From Paraferrimonas sp. SM1919 (lineage in GTDB: Bacteria > Pseudomonadota > Gammaproteobacteria > Enterobacterales > Shewanellaceae), in assembly GCF_010993985.1 (NCBI RefSeq), contig NZ_WINH01000002.1:160091-224090 (forward strand): DNA of 64,000 bases, given 5' to 3'. This document shows positions 54,780 to 63,959 of the stretch, in pieces. The number at the start of each line of letters is the position of its first letter. Positions within the stretch are counted from its first letter, which is position 1. The notes beneath the pieces are model-generated. The model saw only the letters and a list, made by a program, of their open reading frames with translations, did not search any database and had not been told where the DNA came from. Made by a program: the position numbers and the translations under genes.

Positions 54780-56171
54780 ATGAACCAGCCTAGCTATTAT
54801 GATCGTGTTGACCCGAAAGCATTAATGGCCGACTACCCGTTAGGTGATGATCTTCTGAGGACGTTTGTAGGCATGTCGAGGGATGAACTAAAGCGACTAC
54901 AGAACCAACGCTTTATGACAGTGGTTAAACGTGCTTGGCAAATTCCTTTTTATCAACGGATTTGGGGCGAGGCCGGGGTAACAGCTGCAGATATTCAGTC
55001 GCTCGCGGATATTGAAAAACTGCCTATTATTTCAAAATCAGACATTATGGACAGTGTTGAGCGTTTTCCGCCAATTGGTGATTTTCATGGTTTAGAAGAG
55101 AACGATCCAGCAAACCGCAGCCCGATTATTTTCCATACCACATCGGGCACTACCGGCACACCACAACCATTGATTTTTGGCCCTAAAAGCCGAGAAGTGC
55201 AAGCGATATTAGCTGCCCGTGGCTTTAGATTGATGGGGCTAAAACCAGCATCAGTGGTTCAGTCATGCTATGGCCATGGCATGATTAATGGTGGTCATTA
55301 TATCCGTGAGGCCTTTACTCATTACACCAATGCCATGTTTTTGTCGGCGGGTACCGGGGTGGAAACCCCATCGGTCAAACAGGTCGGTTTAATGAAGGCC
55401 TTTGGCACCAATGTGTTAGTAGGGTTTGTTGATTATATTAAGCGATTGGCGGATGTCGCGCGAGCAGAAGGCTTAGAACCGGGTAAAGACATTAACATTG
55501 ATAGGATTATTGGTCACTTTGGAATGGAAAGTCGAGAAACCATTGCACAGGCTTGGGGGGCAAAAGAGCTATTTGACTGGTATGGCGTAGGGGACACGGG
55601 TGCCATTGCCGCAGAAGGGCCAGATCATGACGGCATGCACGTTTGGGAAGATGCCCATATTCTAGAGCTATTAGATGTCGACACCAATGAACCTGTGGCC
55701 CAAGGTGAAACCGGCAATATGGTAGTGACCTGTATTTATAAGGACGATGTTTACCCGCTTATTCGTTTTAACACCCATGATATTACCCAAGAAGTGACTG
55801 GTGAAAACCAGCTTGGTTTGCCATTTAAGCGTATTCGCGGCTTTATGGGACGCTCTGATAACATGGTGAAACTGCGTGGTATTAATATTTATCCGCAGGG
55901 TGTTGGCCCTATGGTTGAAGAAGAAAGCGACTTTTTAGGTGAGTTTATTTGTAAAGCAGTACGTGACGCCAACGGCCGTGATGAAATGACGGTTTACCTA
56001 GAAGTGGCAGAAGCGTCGAAAACCGCAGCAAGACAAACCGCATTCGCCGATATCTTAAGCCGTAAAATTGGTATTAATGTGGGGGTAGAGCTGGTATCTG
56101 AGGGCGAGCTTACACCGCTGACACAGGTGGATGTTCGTCAAAAACCGATTCGTTTATTGGATGAGCGTTAA
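54780..56171 (+). CDS. Phenylacetate-CoA ligase-type (PaaK-like) acyl-CoA ligase
   Basis: 463 residues. ANL-superfamily adenylate-forming enzyme of the PaaK branch: P-loop 'HTTSGTTGTPQP', 'DWYGVGDTGAIAAEGPDHDG', 'PLIRFNTHDI', hinge 'GRSDNMVKLRGINIYP', and a C-terminal Lys in 'VRQKPIRLL'. It should activate a carboxylic acid, aromatic or not, with ATP and CoA. It overlaps the amidase gene by 1 base. No ring-oxygenase (paaABCDE) genes are nearby, so the acid is probably not phenylacetate. Confidence 0.88.
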   Translation: MNQPSYYDRVDPKALMADYPLGDDLLRTFVGMSRDELKRLQNQRFMTVVKRAWQIPFYQRIWGEAGVTAADIQSLADIEKLPIISKSDIMDSVERFPPIGDFHGLEENDPANRSPIIFHTTSGTTGTPQPLIFGPKSREVQAILAARGFRLMGLKPASVVQSCYGHGMINGGHYIREAFTHYTNAMFLSAGTGVETPSVKQVGLMKAFGTNVLVGFVDYIKRLADVARAEGLEPGKDINIDRIIGHFGMESRETIAQAWGAKELFDWYGVGDTGAIAAEGPDHDGMHVWEDAHILELLDVDTNEPVAQGETGNMVVTCIYKDDVYPLIRFNTHDITQEVTGENQLGLPFKRIRGFMGRSDNMVKLRGINIYPQGVGPMVEEESDFLGEFICKAVRDANGRDEMTVYLEVAEASKTAARQTAFADILSRKIGINVGVELVSEGELTPLTQVDVRQKPIRLLDER

Positions 56172-57466
56172 TGCAAAACATCATTGCCAAAGATTTAACC
56201 GAGCTGCTTAGTTTGGTTGAATCGAAACAACTGACTACCTCGCAGGTAAATCACGCTTTTCGTGAGCGTATTACTGCTGTAAACCCGAGTGTTAACGCCG
56301 TATTAAGCCAAGTTGAGGATGAACAGCATATTGGTATTGGCATTAAAGATAATATCAATGTCGCAGGAGCAGTTACTACCGTTGGTATGGCGGGTTATCG
56401 GGATAACCTTGTCAGCGATGATGCCTTTGTGATCAAGCAACTAAAGGCTAAGGGCATTGGTGTTAATGCCAAGCTTAATATGCATGAGGGTGCCTTGGGG
56501 GCGTCCAACCATAATGTTCATTATGGCCATTGTCACAACCCCTGGCAGCTTGGCTTTACCCCAGGTGGCTCATCCGGTGGCAGCGCTGCGGCCGTTGCGG
56601 CGCAAATGGCCCCGGCGGCATTGGGCTCTGACACCATGGGCTCGGTGCGTATTCCGGCCAGTTATTGTGGTTTATTCGGTTACAAGCCAAGTCGTGGGCT
56701 TATATCAAATGGCGGCAGTGTACCGTGTTTACCTGAGCTTGATAGCATAGGTCCTATCACTAAAAGCGCCCGAGATCTTACGTTATTGGCAAGCAGTATG
56801 TGGGGCTTCGATAAGAACCAAGGGGACAGTGTTAACCTACCTTTAAGGCCTAATCTTTATCGTGGTGCCAAGTTAGTGGTGCCAAGTAACCTAGAACAAC
56901 TGGTCGATGATAAAACCATTATTGAAGACTTTAATGCCAATATTAAAGTGTTCAAAGAACTGGGTTGTGATCTGATTTATAAAGACTTTTCAGGGGTAAA
57001 CTTTGGTGCCAACCGCCGTGCAGGGTTAATTCTGTGTGAGTTTAATATGCTACTAACCCACCAAGCCTTATGGCAAAACAACAAAGCCAGCTTTTCCGAT
57101 GATTTGCGCGCATTACTTGAGTTTGGCGAAACTAAAAATGGGGTTTCAGCTGTCAAAGCCATGCGTCAACTTGAGCAGGTTAATGTGCATGTAAATCAGT
57201 GGTTAGAGGGCGCTGATATGTTATTGCTGCCGACCACCCCGCAAAGGGCGTTCAGTCTTGATGGTGAGGTACCCGCAGGGCAAGCGGATCTGACCTCAAT
57301 GGCCAATATTTGTGGCTTACCTGCGGTATCCATGCCGATGATAACCGAGCATCTACCTGTGGGTATGCAGTTAATTGGCCGTATCGGCAGTGATCGCCAA
57401 TTATTAACCTTAACCGAGCAGTGGCAGCAGCAATCGGGTTTTACATTTAAGCCGCCAACATTATAA
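56171..57466 (+). CDS. Amidase (amidase-signature family)
   Basis: 431 residues. Ser-cisSer-Lys triad visible: Lys in 'GIGIKDNINV', cis-Ser in 'GGSSGGSAAAVAA', nucleophile in 'GSDTMGSVRIPASYCG' (usual DTGGS reads DTMGS here). No signal peptide and no GatB/GatC partner, so it is a metabolic amidase rather than a tRNA amidotransferase. Together with the PuuE-type hydrolase it could open an imide and then hydrolyse the half-amide (inference). Confidence 0.88.
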   Translation: MQNIIAKDLTELLSLVESKQLTTSQVNHAFRERITAVNPSVNAVLSQVEDEQHIGIGIKDNINVAGAVTTVGMAGYRDNLVSDDAFVIKQLKAKGIGVNAKLNMHEGALGASNHNVHYGHCHNPWQLGFTPGGSSGGSAAAVAAQMAPAALGSDTMGSVRIPASYCGLFGYKPSRGLISNGGSVPCLPELDSIGPITKSARDLTLLASSMWGFDKNQGDSVNLPLRPNLYRGAKLVVPSNLEQLVDDKTIIEDFNANIKVFKELGCDLIYKDFSGVNFGANRRAGLILCEFNMLLTHQALWQNNKASFSDDLRALLEFGETKNGVSAVKAMRQLEQVNVHVNQWLEGADMLLLPTTPQRAFSLDGEVPAGQADLTSMANICGLPAVSMPMITEHLPVGMQLIGRIGSDRQLLTLTEQWQQQSGFTFKPPTL

Positions 57467-57476
57467 GGAAAACATT

Positions 57477-58628
57477 ATGGCAGGGCCATTAACAGGGATA
57501 AAAGTCGTTGATTTAAGCCGCATTTTAGCGGGCCCTTGGGCTACCCAGGTGTTAGCGGATTTTGGCGCTGAAGTAATTAAAATTGAGCGACCACAGCTGG
57601 GGGATGATACTCGCCGCTGGGGGCCACCGTACTTTAAAAATGAGCAAACGGGGGCTGAGATTTCGGCTTACTTTTTAGCGGCTAACCGTGGTAAGTCCTC
57701 GGTAGAGCTTGACTTTACCAACGATGCAGGTAAACAAGTGTTGTTTGAGTTACTGAACGGTGCCGACATTTTAGTAGAAAACTATAAAGTAGGTGGGCTA
57801 AAAAAATACGGCCTTGATTACGACTCATTAAAGCAACAATTCCCAAGTTTAATTTATTGTTCTATTACCGGTTTTGGACAAACTGGTCCTGATGCTGCGC
57901 AGGCAGGGTATGATGCCATGATCCAAGCCCGTGGTGGCTTAATGAGTATTACTGGCAGTCCACAAACCGGCCCACAAAAGGTAGGGGTGGCGGTGACCGA
58001 TTTAATGACCGGCATGTACGCCGCGACAGCCATTATAGCGGCGCTGCACCATAAAACCCAAACCGGCCAAGGCCAGCAAATTGATTTAGCATTGTTAGAT
58101 TGTCAGGCGGCAATGTTAGCTAACCAAGGATCTAACTATTTGGTCTCTGGGAATGCCCCTAAACCTATGGGCAATAGTCACCCCAATATTGTGCCTTATC
58201 AAAGCTTTGCGGTGAAAAATGGCCATATTCTGTTAGCCGTAGGCAATGACGCTCAGTTTGGCCGCTGTTGTGAGGTCATGGGCTTAGACAGTCTGGCCCA
58301 GCACCCAGATTATGTGACTAACGATAAGCGGGTGGCGAATCGCGACCGCTTAATCGCCATTATGCAGCCACAGTTTTTAAGCAAAAACTTAGATCAATGG
58401 TTAACGGATTTAAGCCAGAACGATGTGCCTTGCGGCCCCATTAATACCCTTGATAGGGTGTTTAGTGATAAGCAATTGCAGTCGCGCAGTATGCTGTTAG
58501 AACTTGAGCATGCCGAGCTAGGTAAGGTGCCATTAGTGGCCAACCCAGTTAAATTTTCGGGCACACCACTTGAGTACCCTAAAGCCCCGCCAATGCTTGG
58601 GGAAGATAACGGGCTAATTAGCAATTAG
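57477..58628 (+). CDS. CaiB/BaiF-family (class III) CoA-transferase
   Basis: 383 residues. N-terminal 'VVDLSRILAGPWATQVLADFGAEVIKIE' signature region, here in short 'ILAGPWATQVLADFGA', then 'AANRGKSSVELDF', 'GYDAMIQARGGLMSITG' and Asp175 in 'AVTDLMTGMYA' at the catalytic position of formyl-CoA transferase. It moves CoA between acids; succinyl-CoA:mesaconate and similar dicarboxylate transferases are in this family. It is the last gene of the five-gene operon, 10 bases after the amidase. Confidence 0.9.
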   Translation: MAGPLTGIKVVDLSRILAGPWATQVLADFGAEVIKIERPQLGDDTRRWGPPYFKNEQTGAEISAYFLAANRGKSSVELDFTNDAGKQVLFELLNGADILVENYKVGGLKKYGLDYDSLKQQFPSLIYCSITGFGQTGPDAAQAGYDAMIQARGGLMSITGSPQTGPQKVGVAVTDLMTGMYAATAIIAALHHKTQTGQGQQIDLALLDCQAAMLANQGSNYLVSGNAPKPMGNSHPNIVPYQSFAVKNGHILLAVGNDAQFGRCCEVMGLDSLAQHPDYVTNDKRVANRDRLIAIMQPQFLSKNLDQWLTDLSQNDVPCGPINTLDRVFSDKQLQSRSMLLELEHAELGKVPLVANPVKFSGTPLEYPKAPPMLGEDNGLISN

Positions 58629-58765
58629 CACGATACTTGACACCTACTGCTCACAGAACGCCACTTTGTGGCTACAGCTGAAGGCGAAGGTCAAACGCCT
58701 AAAGTCGAACGCATATAAGCTTTCGACTTTGTACGTTCGACTTTCTTCATTCTTTTTTCCTGCAT

Positions 58766-58793
58766 TCTCGAAGGCGCAGCCGCCCTCGAAACG
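58766..58793 (-). repeat. Dispersed palindromic repeat, copy 2
   Basis: On the minus strand it reads CGTTTCGAGGGCGGCTGCGC then CTTCGAGA, nearly the same as the element at 29261-29294. It lies between two convergent genes. Confidence 0.6.
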
Positions 58794-58815
58794 AATCGCC
58801 CTCTAGAGCTTTGCT

Positions 58816-59772
58816 CTAGCTAAGAAAATCCAATTCCGGCCCTACTGGCACCACACCGGTTGGGTTGATCATGGTGTGGGATTGGTAGTAGTGCTTCTTA
58901 ATATGTTCCATATTAATGGTGCGGGCTATCTCTGGCATAGCGTATAAGCGTTTTACAAAGGCCGATAGCCCTGGGTAATCGGCAATGCGCTTTAAATTAC
59001 ACTTAAAGTGGCCCACATACACGGCATCAAAGCGAACCAAGGTGGTAAACAATCTGATATCGGCCTCGGTTAACTGGTTGCCTACTAGATAGTCCTGATT
59101 AGCCAATATGCCCTCTAACCAATCTAAAGATGCAAATAGTGGTTTAAGAGCTTCTTCATAGGCCCCTTGGCTGGTGGCAAAGCCACAACGATAGACACCG
59201 TTATTGACCGTGTTATACACGCGTTCGTTAATGGCATCGATCTCCGTTTGCAGCGCTTGGGGGTAATAATTCCCTGCTTTAGCACCAATATCATCAAAGG
59301 CGGTGTTGAGCATTCGGATGATTTCAGAAGACTCATTAGAGACAATTTGCCCAGTGTGCTTATCCCACAATACCGGCACCGTCACTCGCCCAGAATACTG
59401 ATTATCATGGGCGGTATAGATCTGGTGCATAAATTTAGCGTTATGGATGGGGTCGCCAATCACACCTTCACCCTCGGCGAACGTCCAGCCATTTTCCTGC
59501 ATTAACCAGTGCACCACCGAGACACTAATATAATCTTCTAAGCCCTTCAGACTGCGCATAATCATGGTACGGTTGGCCCAAGGGCAGGCATGGGATATAT
59601 ACAGATGATAGCGGCCTTTTTCCGCCTGAAAACCCGCTTTGCCTGAAGGTCCGGCAGTGCCATCTTTAGTGATCCAGTTGCGTAGCTGGGCTTCGCTTCT
59701 TACAAAGCGCCCTTTACTCGCTTTGGTGTCGTACCACTTATCGACCCAATTGCCTTCTACTAATAATCCCAT
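58816..59772 (-). CDS. yqjG: Glutathionyl-hydroquinone reductase (YqjG-like xi-class GST)
   Basis: 318 residues, normal for the family. Catalytic Cys in 'YISHACPWANRTMIMR' (about residue 63), 'SNESSEIIRMLN' glutathione site, and C-terminal helical domain with 'YLVGNQLTEADIRLFTTLVRFD'. It reduces glutathionyl-hydroquinones. Third gene of a doxX-pirin-yqjG operon, as in the E. coli yqjFG/yhaK/yhaJ neighbourhood. Confidence 0.93.
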   Translation of the reverse strand: MGLLVEGNWVDKWYDTKASKGRFVRSEAQLRNWITKDGTAGPSGKAGFQAEKGRYHLYISHACPWANRTMIMRSLKGLEDYISVSVVHWLMQENGWTFAEGEGVIGDPIHNAKFMHQIYTAHDNQYSGRVTVPVLWDKHTGQIVSNESSEIIRMLNTAFDDIGAKAGNYYPQALQTEIDAINERVYNTVNNGVYRCGFATSQGAYEEALKPLFASLDWLEGILANQDYLVGNQLTEADIRLFTTLVRFDAVYVGHFKCNLKRIADYPGLSAFVKRLYAMPEIARTINMEHIKKHYYQSHTMINPTGVVPVGPELDFLS

Positions 59773-59782
59773 ACCTTATTCC

Positions 59783-60601
59783 TTAAAATTTACCGTTTTG
59801 ATAGTCTTCAAATGCTTGATATAGCTCTTGCTTGGTGTTCATCACAAATGGGCCATGACGAGCAATCGGTTCATTAATGGCTTCAGCGCTAACCACTAAT
59901 AGCTGAGTATCAGTTGCTGCGGTAATTGCTAATTCACCTGTACCCTGCAGTCGCCCTAACTGATAGGGGCGTACCACAGCGCCTGCAATATTGGCTTCGC
60001 CTTCTATTACGTAAACAAAGCCACCATGACTGTCGGGTAAATCAATATTGATGCTGCTAGCGCCTTTAATACTGATGTCCATAAAGTGTGGATCTTGGTA
60101 GCCGCTGATTTTACCTGTGTAACCATTTTGCTTACCGGCGATTAGCTTAATGGTATTGCCACTGTCATCTTCGATTACTGGAAAATCGGCACTCTTCACT
60201 TCTTGGTAGCCAGGTGTACTCATTTTTAAATGACTAGGTAAGTTTAGCCAAAGCTGGAAGCCTTTCATTAGGCCATCACGTTGCTCAGGCATTTCCGAGT
60301 GAATGATGCCACGACCGGCGTTCATCCACTGCACATCGCCCGCTTCAATTAGGCCTTCGTTACCTTGGTTATCTTGGTGGCGCATACGTCCTGCCAACAT
60401 ATAGGTTACTGTTTGAAAGCCCCTGTGTGGGTGCGATGGAAAACCGCCAATATAGTCATCAGGGTTAGTGGTTTCAAAGCAGTCCAACATTAAAAATGGG
60501 TTAACCACATCTAATTCTGGGGTGCCAATAATTCGGGTGAGTTTTACGCCCGCCCCATCTGATGTGGGGCGACCCGCGGCAATTTTATCTATACTACGCA
60601 T
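59783..60601 (-). CDS. Pirin-family bicupin protein
   Basis: 272 residues. N-terminal cupin with metal-binding 'HPHRGFQTVTYMLAGRMRHQDNQG' (His-x-His and later His/Glu), 'WMNAGRGIIHSE', then a second cupin ending 'FVMNTKQELYQAFEDYQNGKF'. Pirins can act as quercetinases and redox sensors. It matches the YhaK/YhhW group and lies 10 bases before yqjG with an AGGAT ribosome site. Confidence 0.93.
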   Translation of the reverse strand: MRSIDKIAAGRPTSDGAGVKLTRIIGTPELDVVNPFLMLDCFETTNPDDYIGGFPSHPHRGFQTVTYMLAGRMRHQDNQGNEGLIEAGDVQWMNAGRGIIHSEMPEQRDGLMKGFQLWLNLPSHLKMSTPGYQEVKSADFPVIEDDSGNTIKLIAGKQNGYTGKISGYQDPHFMDISIKGASSINIDLPDSHGGFVYVIEGEANIAGAVVRPYQLGRLQGTGELAITAATDTQLLVVSAEAINEPIARHGPFVMNTKQELYQAFEDYQNGKF

Positions 60602-60635
60602 CGCATTATCCTCTTTAATTGTTTCGACTTTTAGC

Positions 60636-61016
60636 CTATTTACGGTTGTCTAGTGAATAATGACCACCGCCATTAATCACTAGTAATAACATACCACCGG
60701 CAATAGCAAAGTTTTTCATTAACATGGTCATTTCCATTTGATTGCTAGGATCGAAGTGAAATAGCAAGCCAGATAGTGCTGAAAAGCCACCTAATAAGAA
60801 AGCATTGATACGGGTTTTAAAGCCGATAATCACCAATAAACCCGATAGTGCTTCTACCAAAATAACTAGGGGTAACAGTCCACCTGGTACGCCCATGGCC
60901 TCCATATAACCGGCGGTGCCTTCGTAGTTACCAATCTTAGAGAGACCGGCCATTAAGAAGATTGAACCTAGTAGGAAACGGGCTAGTGGGCTGGCTAATT
61001 GTTGTAGTTTGTTCAT
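60636..61016 (-). CDS. DoxX-family membrane protein (YqjF-like)
   Basis: 126 residues, four membrane helices. 'ARFLLGSIFLMAGLSKI' and 'ALSGLLVIIGFKTRINAFLLGGF' are typical of DoxX/YqjF. First gene of the minus-strand operon; in E. coli yqjF responds to aromatic/nitroaromatic quinone-type compounds through the LysR regulator YhaJ. Confidence 0.9.
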   Translation of the reverse strand: MNKLQQLASPLARFLLGSIFLMAGLSKIGNYEGTAGYMEAMGVPGGLLPLVILVEALSGLLVIIGFKTRINAFLLGGFSALSGLLFHFDPSNQMEMTMLMKNFAIAGGMLLLVINGGGHYSLDNRK

Positions 61017-61151
61017 TGTCTTATCCTCAAAGTAAATGATTGAAATCAGTGTTTGGTTTAACTTGAGTTGATAATATCTTAGTAATTACTTGCAATAAAC
61101 CCGCAATAATGCAAATAATTGTCCTATTAAAGTGAACAAAGGTTTAAGTGA

Positions 61152-62033
61152 ATGTCACAGTTAGAACAAATGCAGGTGTTTATCAGAATTGTAGAAGCGG
61201 GCAGTATTTCAGAAGCGGCGAAACAACTGGGGGTGATGAAATCACTTGTCAGTCGCCGTTTAAGTGGCCTAGAACAAAGGCTAGGGGTGAGTTTATTAAC
61301 CCGCACCACCCGCAGTATGAAACTGACGGAAGCGGGTAAAGAGTTTTACCAACGCTCGAGCGGCATTTTGGCAGAACTGGATGAGTTAGAATCGAGCGTG
61401 TCGGGTAATGCCCAGCAATTAAAAGGCACCCTCAATATTGCTGCGCCCATTTCCTATGGTATGACTAAGTTGGTGGATGTTATTGATGGCTTTACTGAGG
61501 CCAACCCACAATTAAAGCTGAATCTTAGTTTTTCAGATTCCCGCCAGCAATTAATTGAAGAGGGATTAGATGCAGCCATTCGTATTGGGACATTAACTGA
61601 CTCCAATTTAAGGGCGCGCAAGCTTGGGGTGGCCCGTTCAGTATTTTGTTGTGCGCCAAGTTATCTAGAGCAAGTCGGGCCGATTAAGACCCATAAGGAT
61701 ATGCAGAATAAGCAGTTTATCCACTATTCTAACCAAGCATTCACTAAGCATGTTTTGCAAACCCCTGACAAACAACAGGTAGAGCTGCATTACAGCCCTA
61801 GTTTACAGGCGAACAACGGCGATTTTTTAGTGGAAATGTGCAAAAGGGGCAAGGGCATAAGTCGCTTACCGGATTTTATTGCCGATAAAGGCATTGAATC
61901 AGGCGAGTTAGTCCAGTTGCTGCCTGATTACCCTTGTGCTGTTAGTGATATCTATGTCGTTTACCCTGACCAAAAATTTACCTCGAAACGATTACGCGCC
62001 TTTATTGATTATATGGTTGATAATTACCAATAA
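61152..62033 (+). CDS. LysR-family regulator (YhaJ-like)
   Basis: 293 residues. HTH 'SISEAAKQLGVMKSLVSRRL', effector domain with 'LDAAIRIGTL' and 'GKGISRLPDF'. Divergent from doxX-pirin-yqjG with a 135-base shared promoter gap, the same arrangement as yhaJ in enterics, so it probably activates that operon in response to a quinone-like signal. It is similar to the LysR protein at 24378-25274. Confidence 0.92.
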   Translation: MSQLEQMQVFIRIVEAGSISEAAKQLGVMKSLVSRRLSGLEQRLGVSLLTRTTRSMKLTEAGKEFYQRSSGILAELDELESSVSGNAQQLKGTLNIAAPISYGMTKLVDVIDGFTEANPQLKLNLSFSDSRQQLIEEGLDAAIRIGTLTDSNLRARKLGVARSVFCCAPSYLEQVGPIKTHKDMQNKQFIHYSNQAFTKHVLQTPDKQQVELHYSPSLQANNGDFLVEMCKRGKGISRLPDFIADKGIESGELVQLLPDYPCAVSDIYVVYPDQKFTSKRLRAFIDYMVDNYQ

Positions 62034-62060
62034 AGTCAATCTAAGCGCGCACTGCTTTAA

Positions 62061-63920
62061 TTAGTTTATTTCCAGCATCAAAGCATCCTTGGCCGGTAAG
62101 GTTAGTTTGCCCTTAGTGAAATCAAACGGCTTAGCGCTGATAATATCTATAGCGCTTTGCTTATCGCCAATAATTTCATAGAAACGGCTTAAATCCAGTT
62201 CGGTTGCTTGCTCATTTTTATTGAATATCGACATCACTGTGGTGTGTTGATCTTGCCTGAACATTACATAGATTTCGTTCTGCGGAGCAAAATGGTAAAG
62301 CTTACCGTTTTGCAGTGCAGGAGTGCTGGTGCGATAGTGGTTTAAGGTTTTAATCAGGGTTTTGGCTTGATTTTGCTTAGCTGTTAACCCCTCGCCAGTA
62401 AAAGCATTTTGTTTATGCTCAGGCCACCCCCCTGGCATATCAATTCGAAGGCCGCCATGGTCATGGGGATTCTCTGGGTAAGCTAAATTGATCTCAGTAC
62501 CATAGTAGACCTGTGGGATCCCCCTTAGGGTATACAGGTAAACCATGGCCATTTTAAACAGGCCATCATCGCCCTTTAGCTGATCATAAATTCTTGGCAT
62601 ATCATGGTTATCCATAAAGGTAACCAAATTAAAGGGATCAGGATACAGAAAATCATTGGCCAGCATTTCATAGCTGCCATCAAAGCTTGAGCCCCAAGCC
62701 GGTTTTGGCTTATTTAACGCCTCAATAAAGGCTTGCTGGTTGGGGAAATCCATTACTGAGGGAAAGTGAGATTCAAAACCATCTAGATTATGTTTGCCCC
62801 TTTGCCAGCGCGAGGTAATCGCAGGATTTACTGACCACTCTTCCCCTACCAGATTAAAATTAGGGTACTCGGCCATAATGCGTTTCGACCATTCATTCAT
62901 AAACTTAGGATCTGGGTAGGATAGGGTGTCTTGACGAATACCTTGAATGCCTGAGTATTCAATCCACCAGATGGAATTTTGAATGAGGTAATTGGCTAAA
63001 AATGGATTCTGTTGATTAAGGTCTGGCATGCGTTCAACAAACCAGCCGTCACTAAAGGCGCGCTTCTCTGACGCTGTGGTGTAAGGATCAGCCAGTACGG
63101 TGCGTTTATGGTTAGTAATGGGTTTATTGGCTTTATCACTATGGTGATACCAATCTGGGCTAGGTAAATCGTTGCTCCACCAATGGTTTTTACCGGCATG
63201 GTTGGCCACCTGATCCATAATCACTTTGATGCCTTTTTGTTTGGCGTGCCAGACTAGCGAGTGATAATCACGATTATGGCCATAGCGGGGATCGATTTTG
63301 TAATAATCGGTAATGGCGTAACCGTGGTAGGAGTAGTTAACCTGATTACTCTCAAGCATTGGGCAAATCCAGATAGCGCTAAAGCCCATCTTTTTGATGT
63401 AATCTAAGTTATCGATGATCCCTTGAATATCGCCACCGTGGCGCATGCCTAGCTCAGTAATATCGGTATCTGGGTGCATCCCTTCGATATGATCATTACT
63501 GGCATCACCATTGGCAAATCTATCTGGAGTGATAAGGTAAATGACATCGCTGTTATTAAAACCAACCCGCTTGGCAGAATCTGGTTGTCGCTTTCGCAAA
63601 TGGTAACGGTAATGTTTATCTGGAAGAGTATCGTGGCTAAAATACATCGTAGATTCGCCGGTGTCAGCATCTGGCTTTATCAGTAAATCTAAGAATAAAT
63701 AGTTGGGGTTGTCGACCCGATGAACCGCGACTAATTCAAGCTTACTCTGCTCAACTTTAACCTGATATTGGCCAATATTATCGCCGTGAATCATAAGTTG
63801 CAGTTTAGGGCTTTGCATACCCACCCACCAGTATTGAGGCTCTACTCTAAGGCCATCACTACCAGCCCATAAGTTAATGCTGAAAAGGGCTAAGATAATG
63901 GTAATAAAACGCATATTCAT
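62061..63920 (-). CDS. Exported GH13 alpha-amylase family enzyme (neopullulanase/cyclomaltodextrinase-like)
   Basis: 619 residues (617 from the ATG at 63914, better placed after AGGA). Signal peptide about 1-19. N-terminal Ig-like domain of cyclomaltodextrinases (20-120), then the catalytic barrel: 'DVIYLITPDRFANGD', 'VIMDQVANHAG', nucleophile Asp in 'GIRQDTLSYPD', acid/base Glu in 'LVGEEWSVN', third Asp in 'FMDNHDMPR'. C-terminal beta domain ends 'ALMLEIN'. A periplasmic or outer-membrane-associated maltodextrin hydrolase. A terminator for the upstream gene lies before it. Confidence 0.93.
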   Translation of the reverse strand: MNMRFITIILALFSINLWAGSDGLRVEPQYWWVGMQSPKLQLMIHGDNIGQYQVKVEQSKLELVAVHRVDNPNYLFLDLLIKPDADTGESTMYFSHDTLPDKHYRYHLRKRQPDSAKRVGFNNSDVIYLITPDRFANGDASNDHIEGMHPDTDITELGMRHGGDIQGIIDNLDYIKKMGFSAIWICPMLESNQVNYSYHGYAITDYYKIDPRYGHNRDYHSLVWHAKQKGIKVIMDQVANHAGKNHWWSNDLPSPDWYHHSDKANKPITNHKRTVLADPYTTASEKRAFSDGWFVERMPDLNQQNPFLANYLIQNSIWWIEYSGIQGIRQDTLSYPDPKFMNEWSKRIMAEYPNFNLVGEEWSVNPAITSRWQRGKHNLDGFESHFPSVMDFPNQQAFIEALNKPKPAWGSSFDGSYEMLANDFLYPDPFNLVTFMDNHDMPRIYDQLKGDDGLFKMAMVYLYTLRGIPQVYYGTEINLAYPENPHDHGGLRIDMPGGWPEHKQNAFTGEGLTAKQNQAKTLIKTLNHYRTSTPALQNGKLYHFAPQNEIYVMFRQDQHTTVMSIFNKNEQATELDLSRFYEIIGDKQSAIDIISAKPFDFTKGKLTLPAKDALMLEIN

Positions 63921-63928
63921 TCCTTTGT

Positions 63929-63954
63929 AAAAAGCCCAGTCAATTGACTGGGCT
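63929..63954 (-). terminator. Rho-independent terminator of the gene entering from the right edge
   Basis: Palindrome AGCCCAGTCA/TGACTGGGCT, followed on the minus strand by TTTTTA. It lies between the partial gene ending at 63960 and the amylase start. Confidence 0.85.
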
Positions 63955-63959
63955 AGTGG

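Noticed and set aside
54780-56171. Phenylacetate degradation (paaK proper)
   Set aside because: No paaABCDE epoxidase or paaZ/paaG genes; neighbours are PrpD, amidase and CoA-transferase.
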